This document shows positions 16,882 to 24,168 of a stretch of DNA of 64,000 bases, in pieces (the stretch's first letter is position 1; each line of letters begins with the position of its first letter). This DNA comes from Sandaracinaceae bacterium (lineage in GTDB: Bacteria > Myxococcota_A > Polyangia > Polyangiales > Houyiibacteriaceae), in contig JADJJE010000037.1 of assembly GCA_016706685.1 (NCBI GenBank), positions 1 through 64,000 on the forward strand. Direction: 5' to 3'. The notes under the pieces are model-generated. The model did not search any database, was not told where the DNA came from, and saw only the letters and a list, made by a program, of their open reading frames with translations. Position numbers and translations under genes: made by a program.

Positions 16882-17403
16882 ATGCGACAGACGGGACTAT
16901 GGGCCGCGCTAGCGCTTTCGCTGGCGTTCTATGGGTGTGGTGAGGAGGACTCCTCCGCCGACTCTGGTGTGGTGGCTGACGGCTCTGTTGACGTCGGGGT
17001 CGCCCCGGACACGGGCACTCCGGTGGACGTGGGTACCCCCGTGGATACCGGCACACCTGTGGACACGGGAACTCAGGTGGACGATTCGGTGCCCTGCGAC
17101 TGCACTCCCGGGGACGTGTGCTGCGACCCATCGTGTCGATTCCGCCCCGACGAGTTCCAGTGTACGCAGACCCTCACCTATTCGTGTCAGGGCGGCGGCG
17201 GTTGCGGCGCGACGCTCGAGCTCAACTCGAACCAGACCTCGTGCAGCGGCAGCTCCGCGCAGTGCAACGGCGCAAACACGTCCAGTCCGCCCATTACTCT
17301 GAACTGCGGAGCGGGCAGTCGGTGCGTTCCGCAGACCATCACCAACGGGGACACGAGCGGGTTCGGCACCACCTTCGGCTGCGTCCCCGACGGCTCCTGT
17401 TGA
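16882..17403 (+). CDS. cysteine-rich lipoprotein with Asp/Thr-Pro-Val repeat linker
   Basis: 173 residues. The signal sequence ends in a loose lipobox before the first Cys (AFYG-C). A spacer follows with repeats of the type DTGTPVDVGTPVDTG (residues ~40-70), then a ~100-residue Cys-rich domain (CDCTPGDVCCDPSC and onward, about 14 Cys), suggesting a disulfide-stabilised surface domain. Such Thr/Asp/Pro linkers are frequent in lipoproteins of Sandaracinus-like myxobacteria. Just upstream, CTGACA (16848) and CACAAT (16870), 16 bp apart, could form a promoter whose start point falls on the ATG, implying a leaderless message; this is tentative. Function is unknown. Confidence 0.7.
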   Translation: MRQTGLWAALALSLAFYGCGEEDSSADSGVVADGSVDVGVAPDTGTPVDVGTPVDTGTPVDTGTQVDDSVPCDCTPGDVCCDPSCRFRPDEFQCTQTLTYSCQGGGGCGATLELNSNQTSCSGSSAQCNGANTSSPPITLNCGAGSRCVPQTITNGDTSGFGTTFGCVPDGSC

Positions 17404-17446
17404 CGCCAACCCAGGTGCCCCAACGGTGCTATGGGTCGGCGGCGAG

Positions 17447-17977
17447 CTAGCCGGCCCAGCCCACCAGCGTGGTGGGCACCCGCTCGAGGAACACGAAGGT
17501 CACCCCGGGCGTCTCGCCGGCGCGCGTGTCCACCACGCGGAAGTCGTCCTCGGGGTAGGTGAAGAACGTGTCTGCGCCCTCGGCCTCGCGGTCCACCTCG
17601 GTGACCACCAGCCAGGTCACCCGCGGCAGCGCCTGCGCGTAGAGGTCGCCGCCGCCGATCAGGTACGGCATGGCCGCCTCGCCGCTCACCGCCGCGAGCG
17701 CCTCCTCCAGGCTGTGGGCCACCGTGACCCCCTCGGCGTGGAACTCGGGGTTGCGCGTGATGACCACGTTGGTGCGGCCGGGCAGCGGCTTGCCGATGCT
17801 CTCGAACGTCTTGCGGCCCATGAGCACCGGGTGCCCCATGGTCTCGCGCTTGAAGTGCTGGAGGTCTTCCTTGATGCGGAAGACCAGCTGGTTGTCGCGG
17901 CCGATGGCCCCGTTGTGCTTGGCGCGCGCCACGATGAGACCGAGCGGCGCGAGCGTGCCCATGCCGTCCGCGCTCAT
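17447..17977 (-). CDS. folA: dihydrofolate reductase
   Basis: 176 residues from ATG 17977, which overlaps the thyA stop (ATGA); the next ATG is at 17962. DHFR reduces dihydrofolate to tetrahydrofolate with NADPH. Signatures: GLIVARAKHNGAIGRDNQLVFRIKEDLQHFKRET near the N-terminus, the cofactor region VLMGRKTFESIGKPLPGRTNVVITR, and IGGGDLYAQALPRVTWLVVTEVD. All are typical of chromosomal FolA. It is the last gene of a coupled mlaF-mlaD-thyA-folA run. Pairing with thymidylate synthase, which consumes methylene-THF and yields DHF, is classical. Confidence 0.95.
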   Translation of the reverse strand: MSADGMGTLAPLGLIVARAKHNGAIGRDNQLVFRIKEDLQHFKRETMGHPVLMGRKTFESIGKPLPGRTNVVITRNPEFHAEGVTVAHSLEEALAAVSGEAAMPYLIGGGDLYAQALPRVTWLVVTEVDREAEGADTFFTYPEDDFRVVDTRAGETPGVTFVFLERVPTTLVGWAG

Positions 17978-18816
17978 ACCGCGACCGGCGCCTTGATGCC
18001 CGGGTGCGGGTCGTAGTCCAGCAGCTGCACGTGCTCGGCGGTGAAGTCCTCGAGGCGCGTGACGCTGGGGTCGAGGCGCAGCGTGGGCAGCGGGCGCGGC
18101 GCACGCGAGAGCTGCAGCGCGGCCTGCTCCACGTGGTTGTTGTAGAGGTGCACGTCGCCGAAGGTGTGCACGAAGTCCCCCACGCCGAGGCCCGTGACCT
18201 GCGCGATCATCATGGTGAGCAGCGCGTAGCTCGCGATGTTGAAGGGCACGCCCAGGAACACGTCGGCGCTGCGCTGGTAGAGCTGGCAGCTGAGCTTCCC
18301 GTCGTCCACGTAGAACTGGAAGAGCGTGTGGCAGGGCGGCAGGGCCACCTGGTCGGCCTCGCCGGGGTGCCAGCCGCTCACGATCAGGCGCCGGCTCTCG
18401 GGGTTGCGCCGAATCTCGGCCACCACGTTGGCCAGCTGGTCCACGCCGTCGCGCGCGTAGCTTCCATCGGGCAGGCGCGTGGCCCCGAAGTTGCGCCACT
18501 GGTGGCCGTAGACGGGGCCCAGGTCGCCCGCTTCCCGGCCGAAGCGGGCCGTCTGCTCGGGCGTGGCCCACTCGTCCCAGATGGTGACGCCGCGCTGCTG
18601 GAGCCACTCCACGTGCGTCTCGCCGTGGATGAACCAGAGCAGCTCGTTGACGATGCTCTTGAGGTGCACCTTCTTGGTGGTGAGCAGCGGGAAGCCCTCG
18701 GCGAGGTCCACGCGCAGCTGGTAGCCGAACACCGAGCGGGTGCCGGTGCCGGTGCGGTCGCCCCGTGGCTTGCCGCGCTCCACCACGTGCTGGAGCAGCT
18801 CGAGGTAGGCCTTCAC
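17974..18816 (-). CDS. thyA: thymidylate synthase
   Basis: 280 residues from GTG 18816, which overlaps the mlaD-like stop (GTGA). It methylates dUMP to dTMP using methylene-tetrahydrofolate. Family motifs are intact: DRTGTGTRSVFGYQLRVDL with the phosphate-binding Arg, VYGHQWRNFG, the catalytic cysteine C162 in ALPPCHTLFQFYV, QLYQRSADVFLGVPFNIASYALL, and GDVHLYNNH near the C-terminus. Length and sequence fit bacterial ThyA. It overlaps folA downstream by ATGA. The association with lipid-transport genes upstream is unusual. Confidence 0.97.
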   Translation of the reverse strand: MKAYLELLQHVVERGKPRGDRTGTGTRSVFGYQLRVDLAEGFPLLTTKKVHLKSIVNELLWFIHGETHVEWLQQRGVTIWDEWATPEQTARFGREAGDLGPVYGHQWRNFGATRLPDGSYARDGVDQLANVVAEIRRNPESRRLIVSGWHPGEADQVALPPCHTLFQFYVDDGKLSCQLYQRSADVFLGVPFNIASYALLTMMIAQVTGLGVGDFVHTFGDVHLYNNHVEQAALQLSRAPRPLPTLRLDPSVTRLEDFTAEHVQLLDYDPHPGIKAPVAV

Positions 18817-20018
18817 GGGTTCTCGTCCACGGCCTCGATGGCCTCTTCGAGCGGCGACACGGGGGAGGGCTCGGGCGGAGAGCCCGACTCGCCGATGGGC
18901 ACGGCCCGCACGGGGCGACGGGCTTCGTCGCGGCGCACCGAGTAGCGCACCAGCGCGCGCAGGATCTCGTTGCGCTCGAGGTCGCCCACCAGGCGCTTGA
19001 TGTCCTCGTAGATGCTGGGGTCCTGCAGCAGGCCGCCGATGGTCCCGCGGCCGGCGCGCACGTCCGCCGTGATGGCCGCGATGTCGTCGCTCGCGCGCGT
19101 GAGGTTGGCGATCAGCTCCTCGCCGGCGTTGCCGTAGATCACGTCGTGCGCGGTGCCATCGCCGGTGCGCACGGCCTCGAGCAGCGTGGCCACCTCGTCG
19201 GTGGCGCGCCCGATGTTCACGAGCGCCACGCGCCCCTCGTCGCCGTAGATCAGCGCGTGGGCCGTGCCGTCGCCGCGCTCGATCTCCTCGGCGATGCGCC
19301 GGATGCTGCGCGAGGTGCGGGCGAACTCGTCGCTGGTGGCGCGCAGGTTCCCGAGCGTGGCGTCCAGCTCGGCCGCGGTGGCCTCGTCGGTGAGCAGGTG
19401 CTGCACGGCGCCGTTGCCGTCGGCCATCATGTCGGTGATGCGCGCCACGTTGGCGGCCACGCGCGCCACGTCGCGGCTGAAGACCTGGTCGCGGAACGGG
19501 TCGGTCGCTAGGCGCAGGTTCTCGGCGGTGCCCTGCACCTCGGCCATGGCGTTGCTGGCCGCCGTCATCAGGTCGCCCGAGGTGGAGGCGGGCAGCGGCT
19601 GCTCGGGGTCCCACAAGGGCAGGGCGCGCAGGCCCACCGTGATCTGCATGAGCTTGTCGCCCAGCATGCCCTTGCTGCCGATGGAGACCTGGCTGGTCCC
19701 CTCTTCGTAGGTGCCCGCCGTCGCGCCCGCGCGGCCCCGAATGAGCGCGGCGGCGTCGTTCACCACGCTGAAGCGGACCTCGATGCGCCCGTCGTCCATG
19801 AACTCCACGGAGTCGATGGAGCCCACGTTCACGCCTGCCACCGTGACCACGCTGCCCGGCCGCAGGCCGTCCACGGTCTCGAAGATGGCCACGAACTCGG
19901 TCTTGCGCGTGAACAGGTTCTGCTGGGCGCCGACCACGAACGCCAAGAAGGCGATGAGGGCCAGCGCGAACGTCACGAAGAGCCCGACGCGGAGCTGAGT
20001 CTTGGAGTTGGGTTGCAT
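18813..20018 (-). CDS. MCE/MlaD-family substrate-binding protein
   Basis: 401 residues. An N-terminal membrane anchor (VGLFVTFALALIAFLAFVVGA) is followed by the MCE domain (about 40-120: TVDGLRPGSVVTVAGVNVGSIDSVEF). Then comes a ~250-residue helical region with repeating pieces such as GNGAVQHLLTDEATAAEL, GDGTAHALIYGDEG and GDGTAHDVIYGNAGEELI, typical of long MCE proteins that form helical tunnels. It should collect lipids for the MlaF ATPase encoded 1 nt upstream. The C-terminal 50 residues are Pro/Glu-rich. Periplasmic, membrane-anchored. Confidence 0.88.
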   Translation of the reverse strand: MQPNSKTQLRVGLFVTFALALIAFLAFVVGAQQNLFTRKTEFVAIFETVDGLRPGSVVTVAGVNVGSIDSVEFMDDGRIEVRFSVVNDAAALIRGRAGATAGTYEEGTSQVSIGSKGMLGDKLMQITVGLRALPLWDPEQPLPASTSGDLMTAASNAMAEVQGTAENLRLATDPFRDQVFSRDVARVAANVARITDMMADGNGAVQHLLTDEATAAELDATLGNLRATSDEFARTSRSIRRIAEEIERGDGTAHALIYGDEGRVALVNIGRATDEVATLLEAVRTGDGTAHDVIYGNAGEELIANLTRASDDIAAITADVRAGRGTIGGLLQDPSIYEDIKRLVGDLERNEILRALVRYSVRRDEARRPVRAVPIGESGSPPEPSPVSPLEEAIEAVDENP

Positions 20019-20019
20019 A

Positions 20020-20793
20020 TCAGATGGCGTTTCCGGACTGGGCCGCGCGCGGCGGCTCCTCGACGGCGTTTCCCTCGATGAAGTCCTTCACCATCGGGTC
20101 CTGGCAGGTGACGATGGCGCGGATGTCCCCGCTGAAGATGATGCCGCCGTTGTTGATCATGGCGATGCGGTTGCTGACGCGGATGGCGGTGTGCATGTCG
20201 TGGGTGACCACCACGGACGTGATGTTCAGCGTGCGCTGGAGGTGCAGGATCAGGTCGATGATGCGGTTGATGTTGACTGGGTCGAGGCCCGTGGTGGGCT
20301 CGTCGTAGAGCAGTACTTCCGGACGCATCGCGATGGCCCTGGCCAGCCCGACACGCTTCTTCATACCGCTCGAGAGGCCCCCGGGCCACAGGTCCTGTTT
20401 GCCCTCGAGGCCCACGTAGCTGAGGCTCTCGGCCACGCGCTCGCGGATCTCCGGGTCACTCAGCTCGCCCACGGAGCGCAGGCCGTAGGCCACGTTCTCG
20501 CCCACCGTCATGGAGTCGAACAGCGCGGCGGCCTGGAACAGCATGGCGATGCGGCGCCGGATGGGCAGGTACTCCCGCTCGCTCAGCCCCGAGATGCGCT
20601 TCCCGTCGAACACGATCTCCCCGCCGTCGATGCCGAGCAGGCCGATGAGCATGCGCAGCATGACGCTCTTGCCCTGGCCCGACCCGCCGATGATGGTGAG
20701 CGCCTCCCCGGCCTCGATCTGGAGATCGAGGCCACGGTAGATGACCTTTGGGCCGAAGGCCTTCTTCACGCCGCGAAACTCGATGAGCGCCAC
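20020..20793 (-). CDS. Mla-type ABC transporter ATP-binding protein
   Basis: 257 residues. Walker A GGSGQGKS at about 36-43 (the S-G-Q-G-K-S form is typical of MlaF), Q-loop in AMLFQAAALFDSMTVGENV, signature LSSGMKKRVGLARA, Walker B VLLYDEPTTGLD, and switch His in VVTHDMH. MlaF-like ATPases power phospholipid movement between the two membranes of Gram-negative cells. The MCE protein follows after 1 nt, but no MlaE permease gene lies next to it in the window; the upstream neighbour is on the other strand. The permease must be encoded elsewhere. Confidence 0.92.
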   Translation of the reverse strand: MALIEFRGVKKAFGPKVIYRGLDLQIEAGEALTIIGGSGQGKSVMLRMLIGLLGIDGGEIVFDGKRISGLSEREYLPIRRRIAMLFQAAALFDSMTVGENVAYGLRSVGELSDPEIRERVAESLSYVGLEGKQDLWPGGLSSGMKKRVGLARAIAMRPEVLLYDEPTTGLDPVNINRIIDLILHLQRTLNITSVVVTHDMHTAIRVSNRIAMINNGGIIFSGDIRAIVTCQDPMVKDFIEGNAVEEPPRAAQSGNAI

Positions 20794-20983
20794 GCGCGGG
20801 AGTCTAGCAGCTGGGGCGCGGGGGTCGCGCTCCTCCTTCCTCCATGGCGGGACGGTGGCGTCATCGATCGGAGGGCGACGGGCATCGCTCGCGCTGGCGG
20901 GGGCTCGGCTGCGCTCACCGGAGCGGGTGGGGCCGGTGGGGGCGGGGTGGTGCCGGTGATCGGGATGGGATAGGTTGCTGGCG

Positions 20984-21508
20984 GTGAGCGAGCTCGAGAC
21001 GGCGGCGCGGGCTGTTCCCCGGGTTGCCCGCGGGGTGGCGGCGGCGCTGGCCCTGCTGGGGCTGGCTTGTGGGGAGCCGGCGGAGGACTCCTCGCGGGTG
21101 TTGCGGTCGCGGGCCGAGCCTCACCTGCGCGAGTTCGAGACCTTCGATGCGTGGGCGCGGCGCAGCCTGGACGCCGATCTCGCCCTTCGGGATGAGCGGG
21201 CGCTCGAGGAGACGGTCTTCGCGCCCATCCGCCGGGAGCCCCACATCGTGGCCGCCTGGGTGGAGCGCGCAGGCGCGGACCCGCGCAGGGTAGGGCTGCG
21301 GACCGAGGCACCCCTCACGTTCGACTGGGTCGAGCTGCGCGGGGTCCCCATGCTGGCTCGTCTCGAGGCCGCCGACGCGGAGCTGCCGGACGCCCGCTCC
21401 CCCCAGGGGCCGCCGGTGCGTGTGCTGGTCTTGTCGCGGGAGGCCGACTCGGCGCGTGGCGGTGGCGACGTGCGCGTGACCGTCGCGTTCGAAGCGCCCG
21501 CCGAATGA
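20984..21508 (+). CDS. putative lipoprotein, unknown function
   Basis: About 174 residues from GTG 20984; an in-frame TTG at 20975 is an alternative start. The N-terminus carries an Arg-containing start and a hydrophobic stretch ending in a plausible lipobox (LALLGLAC before GEPAED). The rest is a mixed region (FETFDAWARRSLDADLALRDERALEETVFAPI...VAAWVERAG) not recognised as a known family. It ends TGA at 21506-21508. Immediately downstream, in another frame, there is a coding-like fragment, so this gene may once have been longer; see the remnant at 21531. Confidence 0.55.
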   Translation: MSELETAARAVPRVARGVAAALALLGLACGEPAEDSSRVLRSRAEPHLREFETFDAWARRSLDADLALRDERALEETVFAPIRREPHIVAAWVERAGADPRRVGLRTEAPLTFDWVELRGVPMLARLEAADAELPDARSPQGPPVRVLVLSREADSARGGGDVRVTVAFEAPAE

Positions 21509-21530
21509 CCCCCGCCACCCGGCTGGGGGC

Positions 21531-21704
21531 GAGGGCTGCGACGCGAACGACGTCTATCCACCGAGCGCGCCCGCCGCGGATGGGGCCTACCACGCGTGCG
21601 TCGACTACTCCGACGGCCGCGTGATCTCTGCGCACTGCACCGCCAATGGCGACTCGCGCGCGCTCCGCTACGAGCTCGCGGTGGGGCGTCAAGAGGCGCC
21701 GTAA
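21531..21704 (+). pseudogene. orphan coding remnant (C-terminal fragment)
   Basis: A frame open from 21480 to the TAA at 21702 has no ATG or convincing start, but from 21531 it shows strong coding character (G/C at nearly all third positions). It translates as a Cys- and Tyr-containing peptide: GEGCDANDVYPPSAPAAD, then YHACVDYSDGRVISAHC, then RALRYELAVGRQEAP. It reads like the C-terminal part of a secreted or lipoprotein domain. It may be a decayed gene, or the continuation of the preceding lipoprotein after a +1 frameshift near 21500. No homologue is recognised. Confidence 0.4.
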
Positions 21705-21714
21705 CGCGCGCTCG

Positions 21715-22326
21715 CTAGACGATGATGCCGAGCGTGGCCAGCGCGTCGAGCCCCGCCTCCATGGAGAAGCGTGTCTTCTTCAGGGTGTTCTCGCCGGGGT
21801 GGATGCGGTAGCCGTGCGCGGTCGAGAGGTCCGCCTTCACCAGCTTCGTGCGCGAGAAGACCGCGTCGCGCAGGTCGCTCCCGCGGAAGCTGGCCTCGCT
21901 CAGGTCGGCCCCCGTGAAGTCCGCCTCGTGAGCGACGCAGTCCACCACCTCCACCTTGCGCATCTTGCGCCCGGCGAACACGCCGTAGCTCAGCACGCAG
22001 CCCTCGAAGCTCACGTCGAAGAGCAGGTCGCGCGCCACCGACCAGTCCACGCCCATCAGCTTGGTGTGCTCGAAGCGCACGTCGCGGAAGCTGCACTCCG
22101 CCACCTTGGCCATGGTGAGGTCGCAGCGCACGAACACGCACTCGTCCAGGATCACCGCCTGCAGCTGAGCCTCGTTCATGGCCACGGCCTCGAAGCGGCA
22201 GCGCGCGAAGCGCTTGCGACGCAGGTCGATCCCCGGCAGCGCGCCACCCGTGAAGACCTCGTCCTCGAAGTCGTTCTCGCCCAGCAGCCGCTGCCGCAGC
22301 GCGGTCGTGTCTCGGTCGTCGCCCAT
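21715..22326 (-). CDS. pentapeptide-repeat protein
   Basis: 203 residues from ATG 22326. Residues ~30-165 contain repeating A(D/N)LXX-type pentapeptides, seen clearly as CRFEAVAMNEAQLQAVILD, CSFRDVRFEHTKLMGVDWS, and ADFTGADLSEASFRGSDLRDAVF. These form a right-handed quadrilateral beta helix. The family includes Qnr/McbG gyrase-protecting proteins, but most members are uncharacterised. No signal peptide, so cytoplasmic. It lies 11 nt after the stop of the serpin gene on the same strand and may be co-transcribed. A role in gyrase protection cannot be claimed. Confidence 0.85.
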   Translation of the reverse strand: MGDDRDTTALRQRLLGENDFEDEVFTGGALPGIDLRRKRFARCRFEAVAMNEAQLQAVILDECVFVRCDLTMAKVAECSFRDVRFEHTKLMGVDWSVARDLLFDVSFEGCVLSYGVFAGRKMRKVEVVDCVAHEADFTGADLSEASFRGSDLRDAVFSRTKLVKADLSTAHGYRIHPGENTLKKTRFSMEAGLDALATLGIIV

Positions 22327-22337
22327 GGCCGCCTCCC

Positions 22338-23654
22338 TCAGCGCGGGTCGCTGACGCGGCCCAGGAAGAGCACGGCGCCCGTCTGGCGGTCCATCAACAG
22401 GAACAGGAACGGGTGGTCCGCGATGAAGCGCGGCGGCTCGGGGCGGGGACGCGCGCTGCGTGTGACCATGACCACCGCGGTCGCTGCCGCCGCCTCGGTG
22501 CCCTCTTCGTTCACCTCGATGAACGCCTTGTGATAGACCTCGGAGATGTAGAGGCCCCCTGGCAGCGTGGCGATGCCACCGAAGTCGGCCTGCGCGTCGA
22601 ACGCGAGCGGCATGCCCAGGGCTTCGAGGTGGTCGGAGAGACGCGCGGTGGGGGGCTCCATCCGGAAGCGCGGGATCTGCACCTGCACCTCCACCTCTTG
22701 GAGCGCGCTGCGCCAGCGCGAGAGGCTCGCTTGCGAGAGCTGGGCCTCCACGGCCGGAAGGGCTGCTGCGCCCGTGCGCTCGGCGGGCAAGACGAACACC
22801 ATGCTGAGATCGCCACCTGCGTACGGCATCTCCAGCACGCGCACTCCGTCGGGGTGGTTGGCCCACGCAAAGCGTCCCTGCAGCGTCATCGCGGGCACGT
22901 CGACTTCCGTGCGTCCATCCACCTGGAAGCGCCGCGGCAAGGTGTCACTCGGGGCGAACTGGGTCTGCCACGTGCCCTTGAAGTAGATGGCGTTGGCCAA
23001 CACCATGCGCGTGAGCGGAGAGATCGACCCCCTCGGAAGCAGGTCGGCGATGCGGTCTTCGGTGCGCTGCTCCACCCACTGGTTGATGGTGAGGCGCGAG
23101 GGGTCTGGAGCGCCCACGAAGTCCAGTCGCTCGAGGGGCGCGCCGTAGCGTTGGCCCGTGAGCCTCACGAAGCTGTCCTCCACCGGCACGCTGCGGTCCG
23201 CGAAGATGCGGTTGGCCACGCGCAGCGTGGCGGGGCTCCGGCTGTTCCAGCTCCGTAGCGCAGCGCCATAGGCCGCGCCCAGGTCATCCACGGTGGGCCC
23301 CACGTGCAGCACAGAGGCCATCTGGGAGGCGGTCTCGCCGCGCGCTCCGGCGTACGTCATCGACAACGCGAGGTGCACGCTGGCGGGCGACATCACCAGG
23401 TTTCCGGGGGTCCCCCGCATGCGCGCGTACAGGTCGAAGCCGAGCTGATTTGCGCTCGCGAGCGCCTCACGCACGTCCTGGCTGTCGGCGGCTGGTCCGG
23501 TGCCGTCATCGACGGGCGGTTGCTCGATGGGCGGTTGCTCGACGGGCGGTTCCTCCACCGCCGCGCTCGGCTCCGTGGTGGCGGGGGGCTCGCTCGGCTG
23601 CGACCCACCACAGCCAACGAGGAGGACGAGCGAAAGGAATAGGAGGCGTGTCAC
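22338..23654 (-). CDS. serpin-family protease inhibitor, lipoprotein
   Basis: 438 residues from GTG 23654. The signal peptide has a clear lipobox (LLVGC, lipid Cys at 15), then an acidic/Pro-rich tether with PPVEQPPIEQPPVDD, then a full ~370-residue serpin fold (ANQLGFDLYARMRG, NLVMSPASVHLALSMTYAGARGET, VLANAIYFKGTWQTQF). The hinge NEEGTEAAAAT is of the inhibitory type. Counting from its Gly (P15) puts P1 at Arg399 and P1' at Ser400, as in trypsin/thrombin inhibitors. The end FIADHPFLFLLMDRQTGAVLFLGRVSDP is canonical. It probably blocks a trypsin-like protease at the cell surface or outer periplasm. Confidence 0.93.
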   Translation of the reverse strand: MTRLLFLSLVLLVGCGGSQPSEPPATTEPSAAVEEPPVEQPPIEQPPVDDGTGPAADSQDVREALASANQLGFDLYARMRGTPGNLVMSPASVHLALSMTYAGARGETASQMASVLHVGPTVDDLGAAYGAALRSWNSRSPATLRVANRIFADRSVPVEDSFVRLTGQRYGAPLERLDFVGAPDPSRLTINQWVEQRTEDRIADLLPRGSISPLTRMVLANAIYFKGTWQTQFAPSDTLPRRFQVDGRTEVDVPAMTLQGRFAWANHPDGVRVLEMPYAGGDLSMVFVLPAERTGAAALPAVEAQLSQASLSRWRSALQEVEVQVQIPRFRMEPPTARLSDHLEALGMPLAFDAQADFGGIATLPGGLYISEVYHKAFIEVNEEGTEAAAATAVVMVTRSARPRPEPPRFIADHPFLFLLMDRQTGAVLFLGRVSDPR

Positions 23655-23714
23655 CGCGACACCATAGCGCCCGCGGTGGTTCCCCTTCAATGCTTCACGT
23701 AAGCTGCTCGCGTC

Positions 23715-24134
23715 ATGCCCGCACCCATCCTCGCGTCCGTGCTCGCCCTCGCTCTCTGGACCCACGTCATGTGGTCGTGGATGTACGTCACCCGGCTCCC
23801 CGCCATCGGCGCGTCCAAGATGAAGCTGGACCCCAACGCGCCGCGCGGTGAGCAGATGGCCACGCTGCCCGCGCGCGTCCGTTGGAAGGCGGACAACTAC
23901 AACCACTTGATGGAGCAGCCCACCGTGTTCTACGCGGTGGCGCTCGTGACCGCGGTGGTGGCGCCGACCGACTCCGTGGCGGTCATCATGGCGTGGGTGT
24001 ACGTGGCGCTGCGCGTCGCGCACAGCCTGCTGCAGGCGCTGGTGAACATCATCCCCTTGCGCTTCGCGCTGTTCGCGCTGTCCAGCATCGCGTTGATCGC
24101 GCTCACGGTTCGCACGGCCATCGCATTCTTCTGA
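23715..24134 (+). CDS. MAPEG-family membrane protein
   Basis: 139 residues with about four hydrophobic segments (ILASVLALALWTHVMWSWMYV, TVFYAVALVTAVVA, VAVIMAWVYVALRVAHSLLQAL, LRFALFALSSIALIALTV). The motifs RVRWKADNYNHLMEQPTVFYA and ALRVAHSLLQ match bacterial MAPEG relatives of microsomal glutathione transferases and leukotriene/prostaglandin E synthases. The bacterial members' substrates are unknown. It starts at ATG 23715, divergent from the serpin gene with about 60 bp between. It converges on a histidine kinase gene, with a hairpin in the gap. Confidence 0.85.
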   Translation: MPAPILASVLALALWTHVMWSWMYVTRLPAIGASKMKLDPNAPRGEQMATLPARVRWKADNYNHLMEQPTVFYAVALVTAVVAPTDSVAVIMAWVYVALRVAHSLLQALVNIIPLRFALFALSSIALIALTVRTAIAFF

Positions 24135-24145
24135 AGCGGGCGCGC

Positions 24146-24163
24146 GGTCGGGCGGCCCCGACC
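24146..24163. terminator. hairpin between convergent genes
   Basis: GGTCGGG, a 4-nt loop CGGC and CCCGACC form a perfect 7-bp stem in the 34-bp gap between the convergent MAPEG and histidine-kinase genes. No T-tract follows on either strand, so it could be a weak bidirectional terminator or simply a fortuitous GC stem. Confidence 0.35.
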
Positions 24164-24168
24164 ACACC

